Assembly (NCBI GenBank): GCA_947502885.1
Contig: CANNBP010000013.1
Location: 25,049 to 89,048, forward strand
Source of the DNA: an uncultured Aquimarina sp.
GTDB lineage: Bacteria; Bacteroidota; Bacteroidia; Flavobacteriales; Flavobacteriaceae
Length of the DNA: 64,000 nt
Direction: 5' to 3'
The notes below the pieces were generated by a model. The model ran no database searches and was not told the DNA's origin. It worked only from the letters and a program-made list of their open reading frames with translations. Shown piece after piece: positions 27,631 to 37,888 of this stretch. Both the position numbers and the translations under genes were made by a program. The first letter of the stretch is position 1; each line of letters opens with the position of its first letter.

Positions 27631-28686
27631 ATGAAATTTTCTAAAAAACTCATTACGTGGTACTTACAAAACAAAAGAGAGATGCCATGGAGAAAAACCC
27701 AAAACCCATACCATATTTGGTTAAGTGAAATTATACTTCAGCAGACAAGAGTTGCTCAAGGATTACCTTATTATATGTCGTTTATTAGTGCATTTCCGAC
27801 AGTATTTGATCTTGCAAAAGCAAAAGAAGAAGAAGTGTTAAAACTATGGCAAGGATTAGGGTATTATTCGAGAGCTAGAAATCTTCATACTACTGCAATC
27901 TATATTGCAAATGACTTAAAAGGAGTCTTTCCTAATACATATAAAGACTTATTACATCTAAAAGGAGTAGGAGATTATACGGCTAGTGCAATAGCTTCAA
28001 TTTGTTTTAAAGAAGCAGTGCCCGTTGTAGACGGAAATGTGTATAGGGTGTTATCACGGTTTTTTGGTATCGATACTCCTATTAATAGTACAAAAGGAGT
28101 AAAACAATTTAAAGCACTAGCAGTTGAGTTAATGGATTATGACGAGCCTGCAGAGTATAATCAGGCTATTATGGAGTTTGGTGCACTGCAATGTAAGCCC
28201 AAAAGCCCAAACTGTAATGATTGTGTTTTAAATGATGGTTGTGAGGCGTTAAGTCAAAGAAAAATAGAACTCTTACCGGTTAAGTTAAAAAAGATCACTG
28301 TTAAAAAGAGGTATTTTCATTATTTGGTATTTTATGTAGGTGATGCTCAAACAATAATTAGACAAAGAAAAGGTAATGGCATCTGGAAAGGTTTGTATGA
28401 ATTTCCTTTGATAGAAAGCAGTAAGTTTGATATTAATGAAATTTCATCTTATAATGAATTTAAAGAAGTTGTTTCTAATAAAGACTATGAAATAGTTCCT
28501 TATAAGGACGAACCCGTTATACATAAATTATCTCATCAACATTTGTATACCATGTTTTATATCATTAGAGTAAAAGCTTTGGATAAAATAAAGGAGCCTA
28601 ATAAAGTTGTTTGTATAGATGATGTATACAAATATCCAGTTCCTACTTTGTTAAGTAATTTTATAGATAGTTTTTTTAAAAAATAG
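27631..28686 (+). CDS. mutY: A/G-specific adenine DNA glycosylase
   Basis: MutY removes adenine mispaired with 8-oxoguanine. The 351 residues fit. Catalytic Glu33 lies in SEIILQQTRV. The helix-hairpin-helix LKGVGDYTASAI is at about 110-122, Asp134 is in VVDGNV, and the [4Fe-4S] ligands are Cys188, Cys195, Cys198 and Cys204 with 6-2-5 spacing. The C-terminal half is the MutT-like 8-oxoG recognition domain (GNGIWKGLYEFPL). The order mutY-ssb-gldE-gldD is, as I recall, common in Flavobacteriaceae. Confidence 0.97.
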   Translation: MKFSKKLITWYLQNKREMPWRKTQNPYHIWLSEIILQQTRVAQGLPYYMSFISAFPTVFDLAKAKEEEVLKLWQGLGYYSRARNLHTTAIYIANDLKGVFPNTYKDLLHLKGVGDYTASAIASICFKEAVPVVDGNVYRVLSRFFGIDTPINSTKGVKQFKALAVELMDYDEPAEYNQAIMEFGALQCKPKSPNCNDCVLNDGCEALSQRKIELLPVKLKKITVKKRYFHYLVFYVGDAQTIIRQRKGNGIWKGLYEFPLIESSKFDINEISSYNEFKEVVSNKDYEIVPYKDEPVIHKLSHQHLYTMFYIIRVKALDKIKEPNKVVCIDDVYKYPVPTLLSNFIDSFFKK

Positions 28687-28936
28687 AAGGAAGTAAAACT
28701 TATTTGAGTTTAATATAAACATACGTTAAGAAACTCTTTACGAGATACGTTTTTCATTTTTTTTAGTACATTTACTTAGAAAGAGAGATACGCACTTACT
28801 TGAATAACGTAATAAAATAGTTATTGTGAAATCGGGGTGTATTTTGATTTTTTTAAAATAATAAGGACTTTGATAGCGTTTTAAAGAGGTTTATTATTTC
28901 TTTGTAATTATAACCCCTAATAAAGTAGACACTAAA

Positions 28937-29398
28937 ATGACAGGAACACTAAATAAAGTAATGTTAATAGGGCATACCGGTGATGAGATTAAGATGCATT
29001 ATTTTGAAGGAGGTAACTGTATTGGTAGATTTCCTTTGGCGACTAATGATTCTTATGTAAATAAGAGTACTGGTGAGCGAGTAAATAGCACTGAGTGGCA
29101 TAATGTCGTTGTAAGAAATAAAGCGGCCGAGATTTGTGAAAAATACCTTAATAAAGGAGATAAAGTCTATATAGAAGGTCGTCTTAAGACCCGTAAGTGG
29201 CAAGATGAACAAGGAAAAGATAGATATAGTACAGAAATACAGTGTACAGATTTTACTTTTTTAACTCCTAAAAATGAAAGCCAATCTTCGGGGGTAGAAT
29301 CCCAAAATTCACCTCAAGCAGATATGACTGCCAATAATCAACAACAGGCAGCTGCACCCAACTCGACAGAGACTGAAGATGATGATCTTCCGTTCTGA
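28937..29398 (+). CDS. ssb: Single-stranded DNA-binding protein
   Basis: SSB coats single-stranded DNA in replication and repair. The 153 residues have an OB fold at about 1-112 (LNKVMLIGHTGDE, TEWHNVVVRNKAAEICEKYL, GRLKTRKWQDEQG), a Gln/Asn/Ser-rich flexible linker, and the conserved acidic tip DDDLPF that binds partner proteins. The 250-bp gap after mutY probably contains its own promoter. gldE begins 24 bp after the stop. Confidence 0.97.
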   Translation: MTGTLNKVMLIGHTGDEIKMHYFEGGNCIGRFPLATNDSYVNKSTGERVNSTEWHNVVVRNKAAEICEKYLNKGDKVYIEGRLKTRKWQDEQGKDRYSTEIQCTDFTFLTPKNESQSSGVESQNSPQADMTANNQQQAAAPNSTETEDDDLPF

Positions 29399-29422
29399 TA
29401 TGTTTAACTAAACCAAGATAAT

Positions 29423-30745
29423 TTGGACCCTGATCCTGCACCTTTACTTATTTCGCTTTTTGTTTTTGATATCATGCATACTTTTAATGTGATAGCACTT
29501 ATTGGTTTGTTGATTTTTTCTGCTTTAATTTCGGGTAGTGAAGTAGCGCTGTTTTCTTTAACTCCAACAGACTTAAAACAGGGAGAACATATTTCGAAGA
29601 ATTTAAAAATCATATCAAAGCTTTTAGATAATCCTAAAAAATTATTGGCTACTATATTAGTCGCAAACAATTTTATTAACATTGCTATCATACTTCTTTT
29701 TGATAGTCTGGGTGAAATTTATTTCAGTAGCCTTGATTACTACAATTGGTTTGGTATTAATGTAAGACTTGTTGTAGAAGTAGGTGTGGTGGCATTCCTT
29801 ATATTATTGTTTGGAGAAATTTTACCAAAAATTTATGCAAGTAGAAATAGAGTTAAATTTGCAAAATTTATGGCAAAACCTTTAGGGGTTTTGGATTTGG
29901 TGATAACTCCATTTAGTATTCCTATGCGTAATATTACCATAAGAATTCATGATAGATTAGGTAAGCAAAAATCAAACTTAAGTGTGGATCAGCTATCACA
30001 AGCTTTAGAGCTTACCTCTGATAAAGAAACTACCGACGAAGAAAAGAAAATATTAGAGGGCATTGTTTCGTTTGGAAACACAGACACCAAGCAAGTAATG
30101 AGGCCAAGAATGGATATTTTTGCGCTAAATAAAGAGGTAGCTTATAAAGAAATCCTTTCTGATATTATTGAAAATGGGTATTCTAGAATCCCTGTATATG
30201 AAGAGAGTATAGATAAAGTAGTAGGGATATTATGTGTAAAAGATCTTTTGCCTTATATTAATAAGACTTCTTTTGAGTGGACTTCATTATTAAGAGAACC
30301 TTATTTTGTGCCAGAAAATAAAAAATTAGACGATCTACTTAATGATTTTAAGCACAAGAAAAACCACTTGGCTATTGTTGTTGATGAGTATGGGGGGACA
30401 AGTGGGTTAATTTCTTTAGAAGATATAATAGAAGAAATTGTGGGAGATATTAGTGATGAATTTGATGATGAGGATCTTGTGTTTTCAAAATTAGATGATC
30501 AAAATTATGTTTTTGAAGGAAGAACGGCTTTAAAGGATTTTTATAAAGTCCTAAAACTAGAAAACAACACTATTTTTGAGAATCTAAAAGGAGATGCAGA
30601 AACCATAGCCGGATTGTTGCTAGAAATCTCAGGAAGTTTTCCGAAAAGAGGTGAGGTTATTTCTGTTGATAGGTACGCTTTTAAAGTGGAATCATTAGAT
30701 AATAAAAGGATAAAACAGGTGAAATTGACTATTAATGAAAACTAA
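29423..30745 (+). CDS. gldE: Gliding-associated membrane protein GldE (DUF21/CBS, CorC-like)
   Basis: A 440-residue inner-membrane protein. A DUF21 (CNNM) region with hydrophobic segments lies at about 20-190 (SALISGSEVALFSL). A CBS pair follows at about 215-340 (VMRPRMDIFAL, IVVDEYGGTSGLISLEDI) and a CorC/HlyC C-terminal domain at about 350-435. The likely start is TTG at 29423, because the N terminus MDPDPAP resembles what I remember of GldE homologues. ATG at 29474 is the alternative. In Flavobacterium johnsoniae gldE lies next to gldD, which is needed for gliding, and can partly compensate for loss of other gliding functions. It overlaps gldD by 11 bp. Confidence 0.93.
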   Translation: MDPDPAPLLISLFVFDIMHTFNVIALIGLLIFSALISGSEVALFSLTPTDLKQGEHISKNLKIISKLLDNPKKLLATILVANNFINIAIILLFDSLGEIYFSSLDYYNWFGINVRLVVEVGVVAFLILLFGEILPKIYASRNRVKFAKFMAKPLGVLDLVITPFSIPMRNITIRIHDRLGKQKSNLSVDQLSQALELTSDKETTDEEKKILEGIVSFGNTDTKQVMRPRMDIFALNKEVAYKEILSDIIENGYSRIPVYEESIDKVVGILCVKDLLPYINKTSFEWTSLLREPYFVPENKKLDDLLNDFKHKKNHLAIVVDEYGGTSGLISLEDIIEEIVGDISDEFDDEDLVFSKLDDQNYVFEGRTALKDFYKVLKLENNTIFENLKGDAETIAGLLLEISGSFPKRGEVISVDRYAFKVESLDNKRIKQVKLTINEN

Positions 30746-31307
30746 ATTAATTAAACTTTTTTTAATGATCTGTGTTGTGGGGTTAATCTCATGTGGAGGA
30801 GAGATATTGCCTAAACCAAAGGGTATGTTGCGTTTAAGTTATCCTAAACCAGAATATGTTGAAACCTCTTTACCGTGCCCGTTTTCTTTCGAGAAAAACG
30901 AATTTTCAGACTTAAAGAGAGCAAGAAGAAATAAAAGGTGTTGGTATGATCTTGAATATAAAAAATTAAGGGCTACTATTTATATTTCATATTATCAGGT
31001 CGACAATAACCTAAATTCTTTATTGAGAGATGCACAAAACCTTACTCAAGAACACGTTATTAAGGCTGATGCAATTAAGCCAGAAGAATATATTAATGAG
31101 GAGAAAAAGGTGTACGGAATGATTTATAAAGTGTCTGGTGATGCTGCTTCTCCGTCTCAGTTTTATGCAACAGATAGTGTTAAGAACTTTCTTGTCGGTT
31201 CAATTTATTTTAAGACTAAGCCTAATTATGACTCAATATTGCCGGCTGCAAGTTATCTTCGTAATGATATAAGGCATTTAATAGAAACTCTTCATTGGAA
31301 AGAATAA
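30735..31307 (+). CDS. gldD: Gliding motility lipoprotein GldD
   Basis: A 190-residue lipoprotein with signal peptide and lipobox LISC (Cys20) followed by GGEILPKPKGMLRLSYP, the diagnostic GldD start. In Flavobacterium johnsoniae, loss of GldD abolishes gliding and chitin use, now understood as part of T9SS/gliding function. It overlaps gldE by 11 bp and so is translationally coupled. Its presence fits the three T9SS cargo proteins in this window, although the secretion channel genes themselves lie elsewhere. Confidence 0.95.
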   Translation: MKTKLIKLFLMICVVGLISCGGEILPKPKGMLRLSYPKPEYVETSLPCPFSFEKNEFSDLKRARRNKRCWYDLEYKKLRATIYISYYQVDNNLNSLLRDAQNLTQEHVIKADAIKPEEYINEEKKVYGMIYKVSGDAASPSQFYATDSVKNFLVGSIYFKTKPNYDSILPAASYLRNDIRHLIETLHWKE

Positions 31308-31390
31308 AAGACAAGGTTTAGTTAATTTTCATCTAAATTTGATTATCACCACCTTTAATTTTATCACTTTTGCAGCTTATCTACGGCGCA

Positions 31391-32275
31391 ATGCAGAATT
31401 CAAAGGGAAAATGGTTGTATTTGGTTATACTATCCTTGGTATGGGGTAGTTCTTTTATTCTTATTAAGAAATCGCTTATTGGTCTTACACCTATACAATT
31501 AGGAGCATTAAGAACACTATTTGCTGCTGTGTTTTTGTTTCTTATTGGTTTTAGAAGCATGAAGACGATAGTAGCTTCAGATTGGAAATGGGTTGCGATT
31601 TCTGCTTTTCTAGGAACATTTATACCTGCATTTTTGTTTGCATTTGCAGAAACAGAGATTGACAGTGGGGTTACTTCTGTACTTAATTCTATGACGCCTT
31701 TGGTGACTTTGATTTTAGGCGCATTGATTTTTTCCATTCAATTTAATAGAAATCAACTTATTGGTGTTATAGTTGGGTTAATTGGTTGTTTGGCTCTTAT
31801 TTTAGAAGGAGCATCTGTTAATCCAGGTCAAAACTATTGGTATGCATTGTTGGTATTGTGTGCTTCTTTGTGTTATGCATTAAATGTGAATATTATTAAG
31901 AAACATATGCAGCATATTTCGCCAATGGCTATTGCTAATGGAAACTTTTTGATATTAGTGATTCCTGCATTGATTGTATTGATTTTCTCAGGCTTTTTTA
32001 AATCTACAGTTATTATGAGTCAAAAGGTGCAAACAAGTTTGGTGTATATAGCTATATTGGCTATTGTGGGCACGGGAATTGCAAAGGTGCTGTTTAATAA
32101 ACTAGTGCAGATTAGCACGCCTGTTTTTGCAACTTCGGTTACGTATACAATACCTATTGTAGCTTTATGTTGGGGGTTGTTGGATAATGAAGTGTTTACT
32201 TTTAATCAAGGATTAGCCTCGCTAGTTATAATACTTGGGGTATATCTTTCTAATAGAAAAAATAACAAAAACTGA
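31391..32275 (+). CDS. EamA/DMT-family inner-membrane transporter
   Basis: An inner-membrane transporter of about 294 residues with ten predicted hydrophobic segments in two EamA repeats. The first begins LYLVILSLVWGSSFILIKKSL, a typical EamA start. The ATG at 31391 gives the start MQNSKGKW, and an upstream in-frame TTG-type start at 31370 is less likely. Members export metabolites or amino acids. The substrate cannot be predicted. A transposase remnant abuts its stop codon. Confidence 0.87.
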   Translation: MQNSKGKWLYLVILSLVWGSSFILIKKSLIGLTPIQLGALRTLFAAVFLFLIGFRSMKTIVASDWKWVAISAFLGTFIPAFLFAFAETEIDSGVTSVLNSMTPLVTLILGALIFSIQFNRNQLIGVIVGLIGCLALILEGASVNPGQNYWYALLVLCASLCYALNVNIIKKHMQHISPMAIANGNFLILVIPALIVLIFSGFFKSTVIMSQKVQTSLVYIAILAIVGTGIAKVLFNKLVQISTPVFATSVTYTIPIVALCWGLLDNEVFTFNQGLASLVIILGVYLSNRKNNKN

Positions 32276-32600
32276 TTTATGTTTATATTCGATTGATTCG
32301 TAGCGCTTAACAATACGATAGTTATGTGGTCGAGTTCATATTCGAACATTATTCTAGCTTTTCTTCTGTGTTTTTTGATGGTAATGGATTTTAGGTTTAA
32401 GTAGAGCTATATATCTACTTTATAACATCAAACAAATGCGATCATCACCAGTAGAGCCAGTTTTTCTATACGTTCTATATTTTTTAGATGTATCTTCTCT
32501 ATATCAAACCCGCTTGTTTTTGTAGTTTTAAAAACATCTCTATCTGCTACAAGTGATCCTAAACATTCTTTACCGAACAAACCAATAAAATACGATCCTT
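32276..32600 (-). pseudogene. Remnant of an IS4-family transposase, internally deleted with in-frame stops
   Basis: Reading the minus strand from about 32600 to 32276 in one frame gives FGKECLGSLVADRD, resembling the segment around the second catalytic Asp of IS4-type transposases. It then continues directly into SGFDIEKIHLKNIERIEKL, KKHRRKARIMFEYELDHI and following, resembling the family's C terminus. The catalytic Glu region in between is missing, and TGA and TAG stops interrupt the frame near AFV*CYKVDI*. No intact inverted repeats or target duplication were found. This is an old, decayed insertion. Confidence 0.7.
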
Positions 32601-33143
32601 AAGAAAGGTGTGCGGAATGAATTTCTTACAAAAAAACACTAATTGTCAGACTAATACGACATCGAAACAAGCAGTGATTCACTAGATTCGTTTAATTCTA
32701 AGATATACTAAATGCAAAACTGTTACATTAACGAATATTTCAGGTGCTTGTCGAAAAAATAGGTGATATGTCATTTTTTTGTTGATATTTGCATCTAACT
32801 AAATTAAAATCTAACTCAAAAGACAATCATTCTTATGAAAAATCAACTTTATATAATCTAACTGTAATTACTTCGTATTCTAAACTCAGAAGCAAGTAAA
32901 AGTAGAGCTTTAACTAAAAGTCACTAAAACTATAGAGATTATATATTTCTTCTCAAAATTGTATATAAAATTATACAACACCTTGCAAGAAAACAGATAT
33001 ATGCTTTAAAACTTCCCTGTAAGCTATTATCAGTAATTCTCAGTATTAAGTACTACTCGTAACTATTTGTATAAACGATGATTGTCAACGTATTATGAAA
33101 ACTAACTATACTCAAATACTAATCTACACTCAAATTTAAAAAA
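32601..33143. other. AT-rich non-coding region upstream of the 1477-residue protein gene
   Basis: No gene or clear repeat is visible. The stretch next to the transposase remnant may be further decayed insertion-sequence DNA. The part nearest 33144 must hold the promoter of the large gene, but no good TAnnTTTG match was found. Confidence 0.45.
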
Positions 33144-36100
33144 ATGAAAAAAATTTGCATTATTCTATTTGTACTTACTTGCTATGCAATGCAAGCACAA
33201 GCTCCTTGGAGTCTGGAACTAGAAGACTCCAGGCGTAAATCTGCTAAAAGGGGGCCTATTACATATCAAGAAATTAACGAAGCCTTTAATAAATACTGGG
33301 AAAACCGCGATCATAAGGCCAAAGGAAGTGGGTACAAGCCAGGTATGAGATGGGATGTATTTAATAAAAATTCTATCCTGCCAGATGGGACGCTTCCTAC
33401 ACCTCAATTCATGTGGGATCAATGGGCAGCTAAGAAAAAAATGGCCGCTACAAACAAAAGTAAAGCCAATTTTAATTGGACTCCAATGGGGCCTTTTGAC
33501 CATGAACAAGGGAATTCTTGGGCTCCAGGTCAAGGAAGAGTGAATGTGGTGGCCATAGATCCTAATAATGATAACATCATATACGTTGGTGCTCCTGCTG
33601 GAGGTATCTGGAAATCTACCAACAGTGGTTCTACCTGGATACCACTTATCGATGATTTTCCCCAAATTGGCGTTTCTGGAATCGCAATAGATCCCAAAAA
33701 TTCTAATATTATATACATATCAACAGGTGATGATGATGCCCGTGATAGCTATAGTATAGGAGTTCTTAAGTCCACTGATGGAGGTACTACTTGGGCTAAA
33801 ACCGGTTTAGAATTCAACAATACATCAACTACTAGTAATGATATCTATATAGATCCTAATAATTCTAATACACTATGGATAGCTACTAGTGTTGGCCTTT
33901 ATAAAACAACTAATGCCGGTACTAGTTGGACAAGAACTTTAAATGGTAATGTCAAAGACATCAAATTAAAACCTGGTGATTCTAATACTATTTATGCTGT
34001 TACTTCTTCAGCTTTTTATAAGTCTACAGATGCTGGTAATAATTTTTCGAAAGTACAAAGTGGATTACCGTCTAGCTCTGGGAGATTAGTAATTGATGTT
34101 ACACCTGCGAATCCACAATATGTATACGTATTAAGTGCTAACACTCGAAACAATAATTACTCTTTTCAAGGAATATATAAATCAACTAACAGTGGAGCTA
34201 GCTTCACTAAAACAAGGGAGACATCTAATATATTCGAAAGCAGTCAAGCTTGGTATGATCTTGCATTTGGTGTTTCTGATAAGGATCCTAATATTTTATT
34301 TGTAGGATGTCTTAATGTTTGGAAGTCTACAGATGGTGGTGATAATTTCTCAAGAATTAACGAGTGGAATGCTCCTCGTCAAGCTTCATATACCCATGCT
34401 GATATTCATTTCTTAAGGTATCATAAAGGAAGATTATTATGTGGTAGTGACGGTGGTGTATACATCTCTAATAATGATGGCAATAGTTTTACAGATTATA
34501 CTAAAGGGTTACAAATTGGTCAATTCTATAGGATTTCTGTAGCATCAAATGCTAGCTCCACACATCTAGCAGGTGGATTGCAGGATAATGGAGGGTATGG
34601 TTTAAAAAACTCTACTTGGTATAATTATCATGGAGCTGATGGTATGGATTGTGCTGTAAGTGGTAATAACCCTAGTACATATTATGGGTTTATACAAAAC
34701 GGCTTACATTTATATAGAACTACAGATAGAGGTGCTAATCAAAATTACGTAGCAAAAGGCCCTGAGAGTGGTAATTGGGTAACTCCATTAGTATCTGATA
34801 GTAATGGGGATTTATATGCTGGATATTCTAGTTTCTATAAATTGGTAAACAATAGATTTGTAAAACAAGGTAATTTTAATTTTGGAGGTAAATTAGATTT
34901 TATAGAAATAGACCCTTCTAATGAAAATAATATGTACGCATCAAGAGCTAGAAATTTATACCGTAGTACGAACAAAGGTATAAATTGGAGTCAGGTTTCT
35001 AGCTTTTCAACGAATATAACATCAATAGAGGTACATAATGATAACAGTAATGTTTTATTTGTGACTACTAGTGGCTCTTCTAATGGTGGAGTTTTTAAGT
35101 CTAGTAATCAGGGTTCTGATTTTACAAATATTTCTGGTAATCTACCAAGTGAAGGTAAATTTATTGTAAGACACGAAAAAGGTACTGAATCAATCTATTT
35201 AGGTACATACTTAGGAGTATATCACAAAGATGGAAATAATGCTTGGGTAGATTACTCTCCTAGCTTACCTACAGTTGCAGTTCGTGATATAGAAATCAAT
35301 TATAAAGATAAAGTAGTAATTGCTGGAACGTATGGTAGAGGTATATGGAAAGCTCCACTTGCTGGAACAGATACTGGCGATAATGAAGCTCCAACAGCTC
35401 CAGCAAGATTAACAGCCGGTAACGAGACACAAACTACCATCGATCTAAATTGGGAAGCATCTACAGATAATGTTGGTGTAACGGGATATGATGTATATCG
35501 AGGAAATACAGCAATTGCAACCATAACAGGAACTAGTTATCAGGCTACAGGTTTAACAGCTGGTACAGAATATTCTTTTAGAATAAAAGCAAAGGATGCT
35601 GCCGGAAACGAATCTGGATTTAGTAATACTGCTACTGCTTCTACATTGCCAGAAGCAGATACAGAAGCTCCAACAGCTCCAGCAAGATTAACAGCTGGTA
35701 ACGAGACACAAACTACCATCGATCTAAATTGGGAAGCATCTACAGATAATGTTGGTGTAACGGGATATGATGTATATCGAGGAAATACAGCAATTGCAAC
35801 CATAACAGGAACTAGTTATCAGGCTACAGGTTTAACAGCTGGTACAGAATATTCTTTTAGAATAAAAGCAAAGGATGCTGCCGGAAACGAATCTGGATTT
35901 AGTAATACTGCTACTGCTTCTACATTGCCAGAAGCAGATACAGAAGCTCCAACAGCTCCAGCAAGATTAACAGCTGGCAACGAGACACAAACTACCATCG
36001 ATCTAAATTGGGAAGCATCTACAGATAATGTTGGTGTAACGGGATATGATGTATATCGAGGAAATACAGCAATTGCAACCATAATAGGAACTAGTTATCA

Positions 36101-37577
36101 GGCTACAGGTTTAACAGCTGGTACAGAATATTCTTTTAGAATAAAAGCAAAGGATGCTGCCGGAAACGAATCTGGATTTAGTAATACTGCTATTGCTTCT
36201 ACATTGCCAGAAGCAGATACAGAAGCTCCAACAGCTCCAGCAAGATTGACGGCCGGTAACGAGACACAAACTACCATCGATCTAAATTGGGAAGCATCTA
36301 CAGATAATGTTGGTGTAACGGGATATGATGTGTATCGAGGAAATACAGCAATTGCAACCATAACAGGAACTAGTTATCAGGCTACAGGTTTAACAGCTGG
36401 TACAGAATATTCTTTTAGAATAAAAGCAAAGGATGCTGCCGGAAACGAATCTGGATTTAGTAATACTGCTACTGCTTCTACATTGTCAGATGTAGATACC
36501 GAAGCTCCAACGGAGCCAACAGAGTTAACTGCTGGTAACGAGACGCAAACTACCATTGATCTTAATTGGACTGAGTCTACAGATAATGTTGGTGTAACAG
36601 GATATGAAGTATATCAAGGAGATGTTATGATAGCAACTGTAGAAGGAGCAAGATACCAAGCTATTGGATTAACAGCAGGCACAGAGTATTCTTTTAAAGT
36701 ATTAGCGATGGATGCTGCAGGAAATAAGTCAAGATTTAGTAACACTGTTACCGCTTCTACATTGCCAGATGATACTGTAGATACCGAAGCACCTACTAAT
36801 CCAACAGAATTAGTGGCTTCTAACATAAAACAAACAAGTCTATCACTTACTTGGATGGCATCTGCCGATAATGTTGGTGTAACGGGATATAGTGTATATC
36901 AAGGTACAGCAATGATTGGTACCGCAGGAGGAACCGAAACATCTTTTAACGTTTCTGGATTAATAGCTTCTACTACTTATCAATTTACGGTAAAAGCAAT
37001 GGATGCTGCCGGGAATATGTCTGAATCTAGTAATGTAGCTTCTGCTACTACCAAAGATGAGGATTCAAATAATATTTGTGAAGGCGTAGCTTCTTGGCAA
37101 TGGGGAGTACCATACCAAACTGGTGATAGAGTTGTGTACAAAGGAAATCTTTTTGAAAAGTTAGATCAAGGATGGAAATTTATCGGAAAATGTGGAGCTA
37201 GTTCTTGTACAGGAATTAATGAATGGAGTAACAATTCGACTTATTCAGTTAATGATCAAGTAGTGTATAAAGGAAATCTATGGAAACGAACCAATAGAGA
37301 ATGGGTATTTGTATCATCTTGTGGAGCAAAATCTACTAGTAAAATAGCACCGCCAGAAGAACTTATAATAACTCCGGTTCCAGCTACTACTAAATTGAAT
37401 ATTTCTTTTACACCAAATGAAACTACTACCTTTGCTGTCTTTGACATGTTGGGTAGATCAGTTATGCAAGGGAAATATCAATCTCAATTAGATGTTTCAG
37501 AATTACGAGTAGGGACTTATATTTTAAGAATCTCTACCAGTAAAGATACAATCTCTGCTCATTTTGTAAAAGAATAG
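33144..37577 (+). CDS. Large T9SS cargo protein: Asp-box propeller, six FN3 domains, two carbohydrate-binding modules
   Basis: A 1477-residue secreted protein with a signal peptide at 1-19. Residues of about 110-740 contain many BNR/Asp-box repeats of the form KSTDGGTTW, as in sortilin-type and sialidase-type beta-propellers. Six fibronectin type III domains follow at about 748-1305. The first four are nearly identical (279-bp repeats at 35385-36500). Two small modules with WxxxxxYxxGDxVVYKGxL patterns at about 1310-1395 resemble chitin-binding CBM5/12. The last 75 residues are a T9SS sorting domain (FAVFDMLGRSVM, GTYILRI). A surface role in polysaccharide or glycoprotein binding or breakdown is inferred. 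No catalytic residues are recognised. Confidence 0.87.
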   Translation: MKKICIILFVLTCYAMQAQAPWSLELEDSRRKSAKRGPITYQEINEAFNKYWENRDHKAKGSGYKPGMRWDVFNKNSILPDGTLPTPQFMWDQWAAKKKMAATNKSKANFNWTPMGPFDHEQGNSWAPGQGRVNVVAIDPNNDNIIYVGAPAGGIWKSTNSGSTWIPLIDDFPQIGVSGIAIDPKNSNIIYISTGDDDARDSYSIGVLKSTDGGTTWAKTGLEFNNTSTTSNDIYIDPNNSNTLWIATSVGLYKTTNAGTSWTRTLNGNVKDIKLKPGDSNTIYAVTSSAFYKSTDAGNNFSKVQSGLPSSSGRLVIDVTPANPQYVYVLSANTRNNNYSFQGIYKSTNSGASFTKTRETSNIFESSQAWYDLAFGVSDKDPNILFVGCLNVWKSTDGGDNFSRINEWNAPRQASYTHADIHFLRYHKGRLLCGSDGGVYISNNDGNSFTDYTKGLQIGQFYRISVASNASSTHLAGGLQDNGGYGLKNSTWYNYHGADGMDCAVSGNNPSTYYGFIQNGLHLYRTTDRGANQNYVAKGPESGNWVTPLVSDSNGDLYAGYSSFYKLVNNRFVKQGNFNFGGKLDFIEIDPSNENNMYASRARNLYRSTNKGINWSQVSSFSTNITSIEVHNDNSNVLFVTTSGSSNGGVFKSSNQGSDFTNISGNLPSEGKFIVRHEKGTESIYLGTYLGVYHKDGNNAWVDYSPSLPTVAVRDIEINYKDKVVIAGTYGRGIWKAPLAGTDTGDNEAPTAPARLTAGNETQTTIDLNWEASTDNVGVTGYDVYRGNTAIATITGTSYQATGLTAGTEYSFRIKAKDAAGNESGFSNTATASTLPEADTEAPTAPARLTAGNETQTTIDLNWEASTDNVGVTGYDVYRGNTAIATITGTSYQATGLTAGTEYSFRIKAKDAAGNESGFSNTATASTLPEADTEAPTAPARLTAGNETQTTIDLNWEASTDNVGVTGYDVYRGNTAIATIIGTSYQATGLTAGTEYSFRIKAKDAAGNESGFSNTAIASTLPEADTEAPTAPARLTAGNETQTTIDLNWEASTDNVGVTGYDVYRGNTAIATITGTSYQATGLTAGTEYSFRIKAKDAAGNESGFSNTATASTLSDVDTEAPTEPTELTAGNETQTTIDLNWTESTDNVGVTGYEVYQGDVMIATVEGARYQAIGLTAGTEYSFKVLAMDAAGNKSRFSNTVTASTLPDDTVDTEAPTNPTELVASNIKQTSLSLTWMASADNVGVTGYSVYQGTAMIGTAGGTETSFNVSGLIASTTYQFTVKAMDAAGNMSESSNVASATTKDEDSNNICEGVASWQWGVPYQTGDRVVYKGNLFEKLDQGWKFIGKCGASSCTGINEWSNNSTYSVNDQVVYKGNLWKRTNREWVFVSSCGAKSTSKIAPPEELIITPVPATTKLNISFTPNETTTFAVFDMLGRSVMQGKYQSQLDVSELRVGTYILRISTSKDTISAHFVKE
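35385..36500 (+). repeat. Four tandem 279-bp repeats encoding near-identical FN3 domains
   Basis: Copies start at 35385, 35664, 35943 and 36222, exactly 279 bp apart. Only a handful of base differences are seen, for example GGC for GGT and ATA for ACA in copy three and TTGACGGCC in copy four. Two diverged FN3 units follow at 36501-37060. Synonymous sites are also conserved, which points to recent duplication or gene conversion. Confidence 0.95.
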
Positions 37578-37613
37578 TATAAGTATATTAATTTTTAGCG
37601 AAATAGTTATGAA

Positions 37614-37642
37614 GGGCTGTCTGTATAGACAGCTCTTTTTTT
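37614..37642 (+). terminator. Rho-independent terminator after the Asp-box/FN3 gene
   Basis: A 7-bp stem, GCTGTCT / AGACAGC, with a GTAT loop is followed by seven T. Confidence 0.88.
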
Positions 37643-37888
37643 GTTCATATTTGAAATTTTTTCAAATAGCTTGATGAGAACGAATTCTATGAAAAATTAG
37701 TCAATTGTTTGTTTTAAAGAATTTTTTAATATTACTAATACCAATTTAATGATTAAATATCGCTTTAAATGCGTTTAAATAATGATGATTCCCTGTGATT
37801 GATTTTATAGTTTCTTTACTCATTTGTTTCACGGTATTGTACAACCTTTTTTTTTCTTTTATTGAGCCAAAGAACACGTTTTTCTAGT

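Noticed and set aside
35300..36361. Series of identical minus-strand frames across the FN3 repeats
   Set aside because: They recur only because the 279-bp FN3 repeats recur. They are antisense and not genes.
35385..36500. Possible CRISPR-like or transposon repeats
   Set aside because: The repeats are contiguous, in frame, 279 bp long and encode FN3 domains. There are no spacers or terminal repeats.
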